From NCBI GenBank assembly GCA_027347125.1, contig DAIERC010000014.1, positions 1 to 5,294 of the forward strand: 5,294 nucleotides of DNA, given 5' to 3'. This document shows positions 4,775-5,294 of the stretch, in pieces. The position numbers and the translations under genes are program-made. The notes below the pieces were generated by a model. That model ran no database searches. It was not told where the DNA came from and saw nothing but the letters and a program-made list of their open reading frames with translations. This stretch comes from Ignavibacteriales bacterium. Its GTDB lineage: Bacteria > Bacteroidota > Ignavibacteria > Ignavibacteriales > Ignavibacteriaceae. Each line of letters begins with the position of its first letter. Positions within the stretch are counted from its first letter, which is position 1.

Positions 4775-5294
4775 CTAGTCGGCTATTGCAAGCGAAACTG
4801 CATAAATATTTGCCGCGCCTGCTTTCAATAAAACTTTACCGCACTCGTTTGTTGTTGCGCCGGTTGTAATAACATCATCTACCAGCAATAGGTTTTTATC
4901 TTTTATTCCCCTGGATTTTTTAATTACAAATGCGTCTTTAATATTTTGCTCTCTTTCAACCAAAGTCATAGTCGTTTGAGATTGTGTATACCTGGTTCTT
5001 GCTAAAACATTTTCTCCGATTTTTATGTTGAGCTTTTTCCCAATTCCCTTTGCGATGTAATAAGACTGATTATAACCTCTTTCAAACTTTTTTAATTGAT
5101 GAAGAGGTACCGGTATTATTAACTCGACTTTCCATTCATTCAATTTATCCTTTATAGAACCGGCCAGTATTTCTCCCATAAATTTACCGGTAAGAAAACG
5201 ATGATTATATTTTAACGCGTGAATAATTTTTTGCAGCTCTTTATTCTTTTCAAAAACAAAAACAGAATGGAAATCGGTTATAATATTCTTACCC
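4775..5294 (-). CDS. ComF-family phosphoribosyltransferase-like protein (5' end outside window)
   Basis: The frame stays open from the TAG at 4777-4775 to the right edge, giving at least 172 residues. The Met at 5179 is internal, because in-frame residues upstream (VFVFEKNKELQKIIHALKY) are the usual ComF sequence before the FMGEILAG region. Conserved features are PVPLHQLKKFERGYNQS (the family's RGxNQ block) and the PRPP-binding loop LLLVDDVITTGAT (about 4894-4853). The N-terminal part, which in many members has a four-Cys zinc finger, lies outside the window. ComF proteins are type I phosphoribosyltransferase-like. In naturally competent bacteria ComF supports DNA uptake as a cytosolic ATPase partner, but in many genomes the family's role is unproven, so competence should not be assumed here. 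It is convergent with argS, and no terminator lies between the two. Confidence 0.9.
   Translation of the reverse strand, partial: GKNIITDFHSVFVFEKNKELQKIIHALKYNHRFLTGKFMGEILAGSIKDKLNEWKVELIIPVPLHQLKKFERGYNQSYYIAKGIGKKLNIKIGENVLARTRYTQSQTTMTLVEREQNIKDAFVIKKSRGIKDKNLLLVDDVITTGATTNECGKVLLKAGAANIYAVSLAIAD

Noticed and set aside
1..5294. CRISPR arrays, transposases, tRNA genes, phage genes or a new defence system
   Set aside because: No spaced direct repeats, no mobile-element proteins and no tRNA-like folds were seen; all sizeable genes but two are recognisable housekeeping families.

Overview
The window is AT-rich bacterial chromosome carrying housekeeping genes. Three things suggest the Bacteroidota/Chlorobiota/Ignavibacteriota branch, most likely an Ignavibacteria-like organism: promoter motifs of the TAnnTTTG type, low GC with A/T-ending codons, and the style of the proteins (short secreted orphan, membrane-anchored LytR_C protein, RsfS with a basic tail). 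This placement is inferred from sequence style; no marker such as 16S rRNA is present.

Layout from left to right. Minus strand, 1-828: the 5' end of a tryptophan biosynthesis operon. It has a promoter, a 32-residue leader peptide with four consecutive Trp codons (trpL, 723-821), a 14-bp Rho-independent terminator hairpin (664-696) and then trpE (start at 626). This is a textbook layout for ribosome-mediated transcription attenuation. trpE is interrupted by an in-frame TAA at 63-65, although TrpE-like sequence continues in the same frame to the window edge. Plus strand, 1058-4758: panD (aspartate decarboxylase), an unrecognised secreted Tyr/Gly-rich protein, a single-pass membrane protein with a LytR_C domain, rsfS (ribosome silencing factor) and argS (arginyl-tRNA synthetase). 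Minus strand, 4775 to the window end: the C-terminal part of a ComF-family phosphoribosyltransferase, convergent with argS and only 16 bases from it.

Functionally, the divergent region 627-1057 separates Trp biosynthesis from pantothenate/CoA biosynthesis. The LytR_C gene and rsfS are 16 bases apart and probably cotranscribed; argS follows after a 147-base gap. Three consecutive genes (LytR_C, rsfS, argS) start with non-ATG codons.

The most notable item is the trp leader/attenuator, because its leader ORF is easily missed. Its RNA can be drawn with classical stalled-ribosome logic: stalling at the Trp codons leaves a CCCAGT segment free to pair with the terminator's 3' arm, while a ribosome at the stop codon would cover that segment. 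The second most notable item is the nonsense codon in trpE. No mobile element, CRISPR array, tRNA or rRNA was seen.
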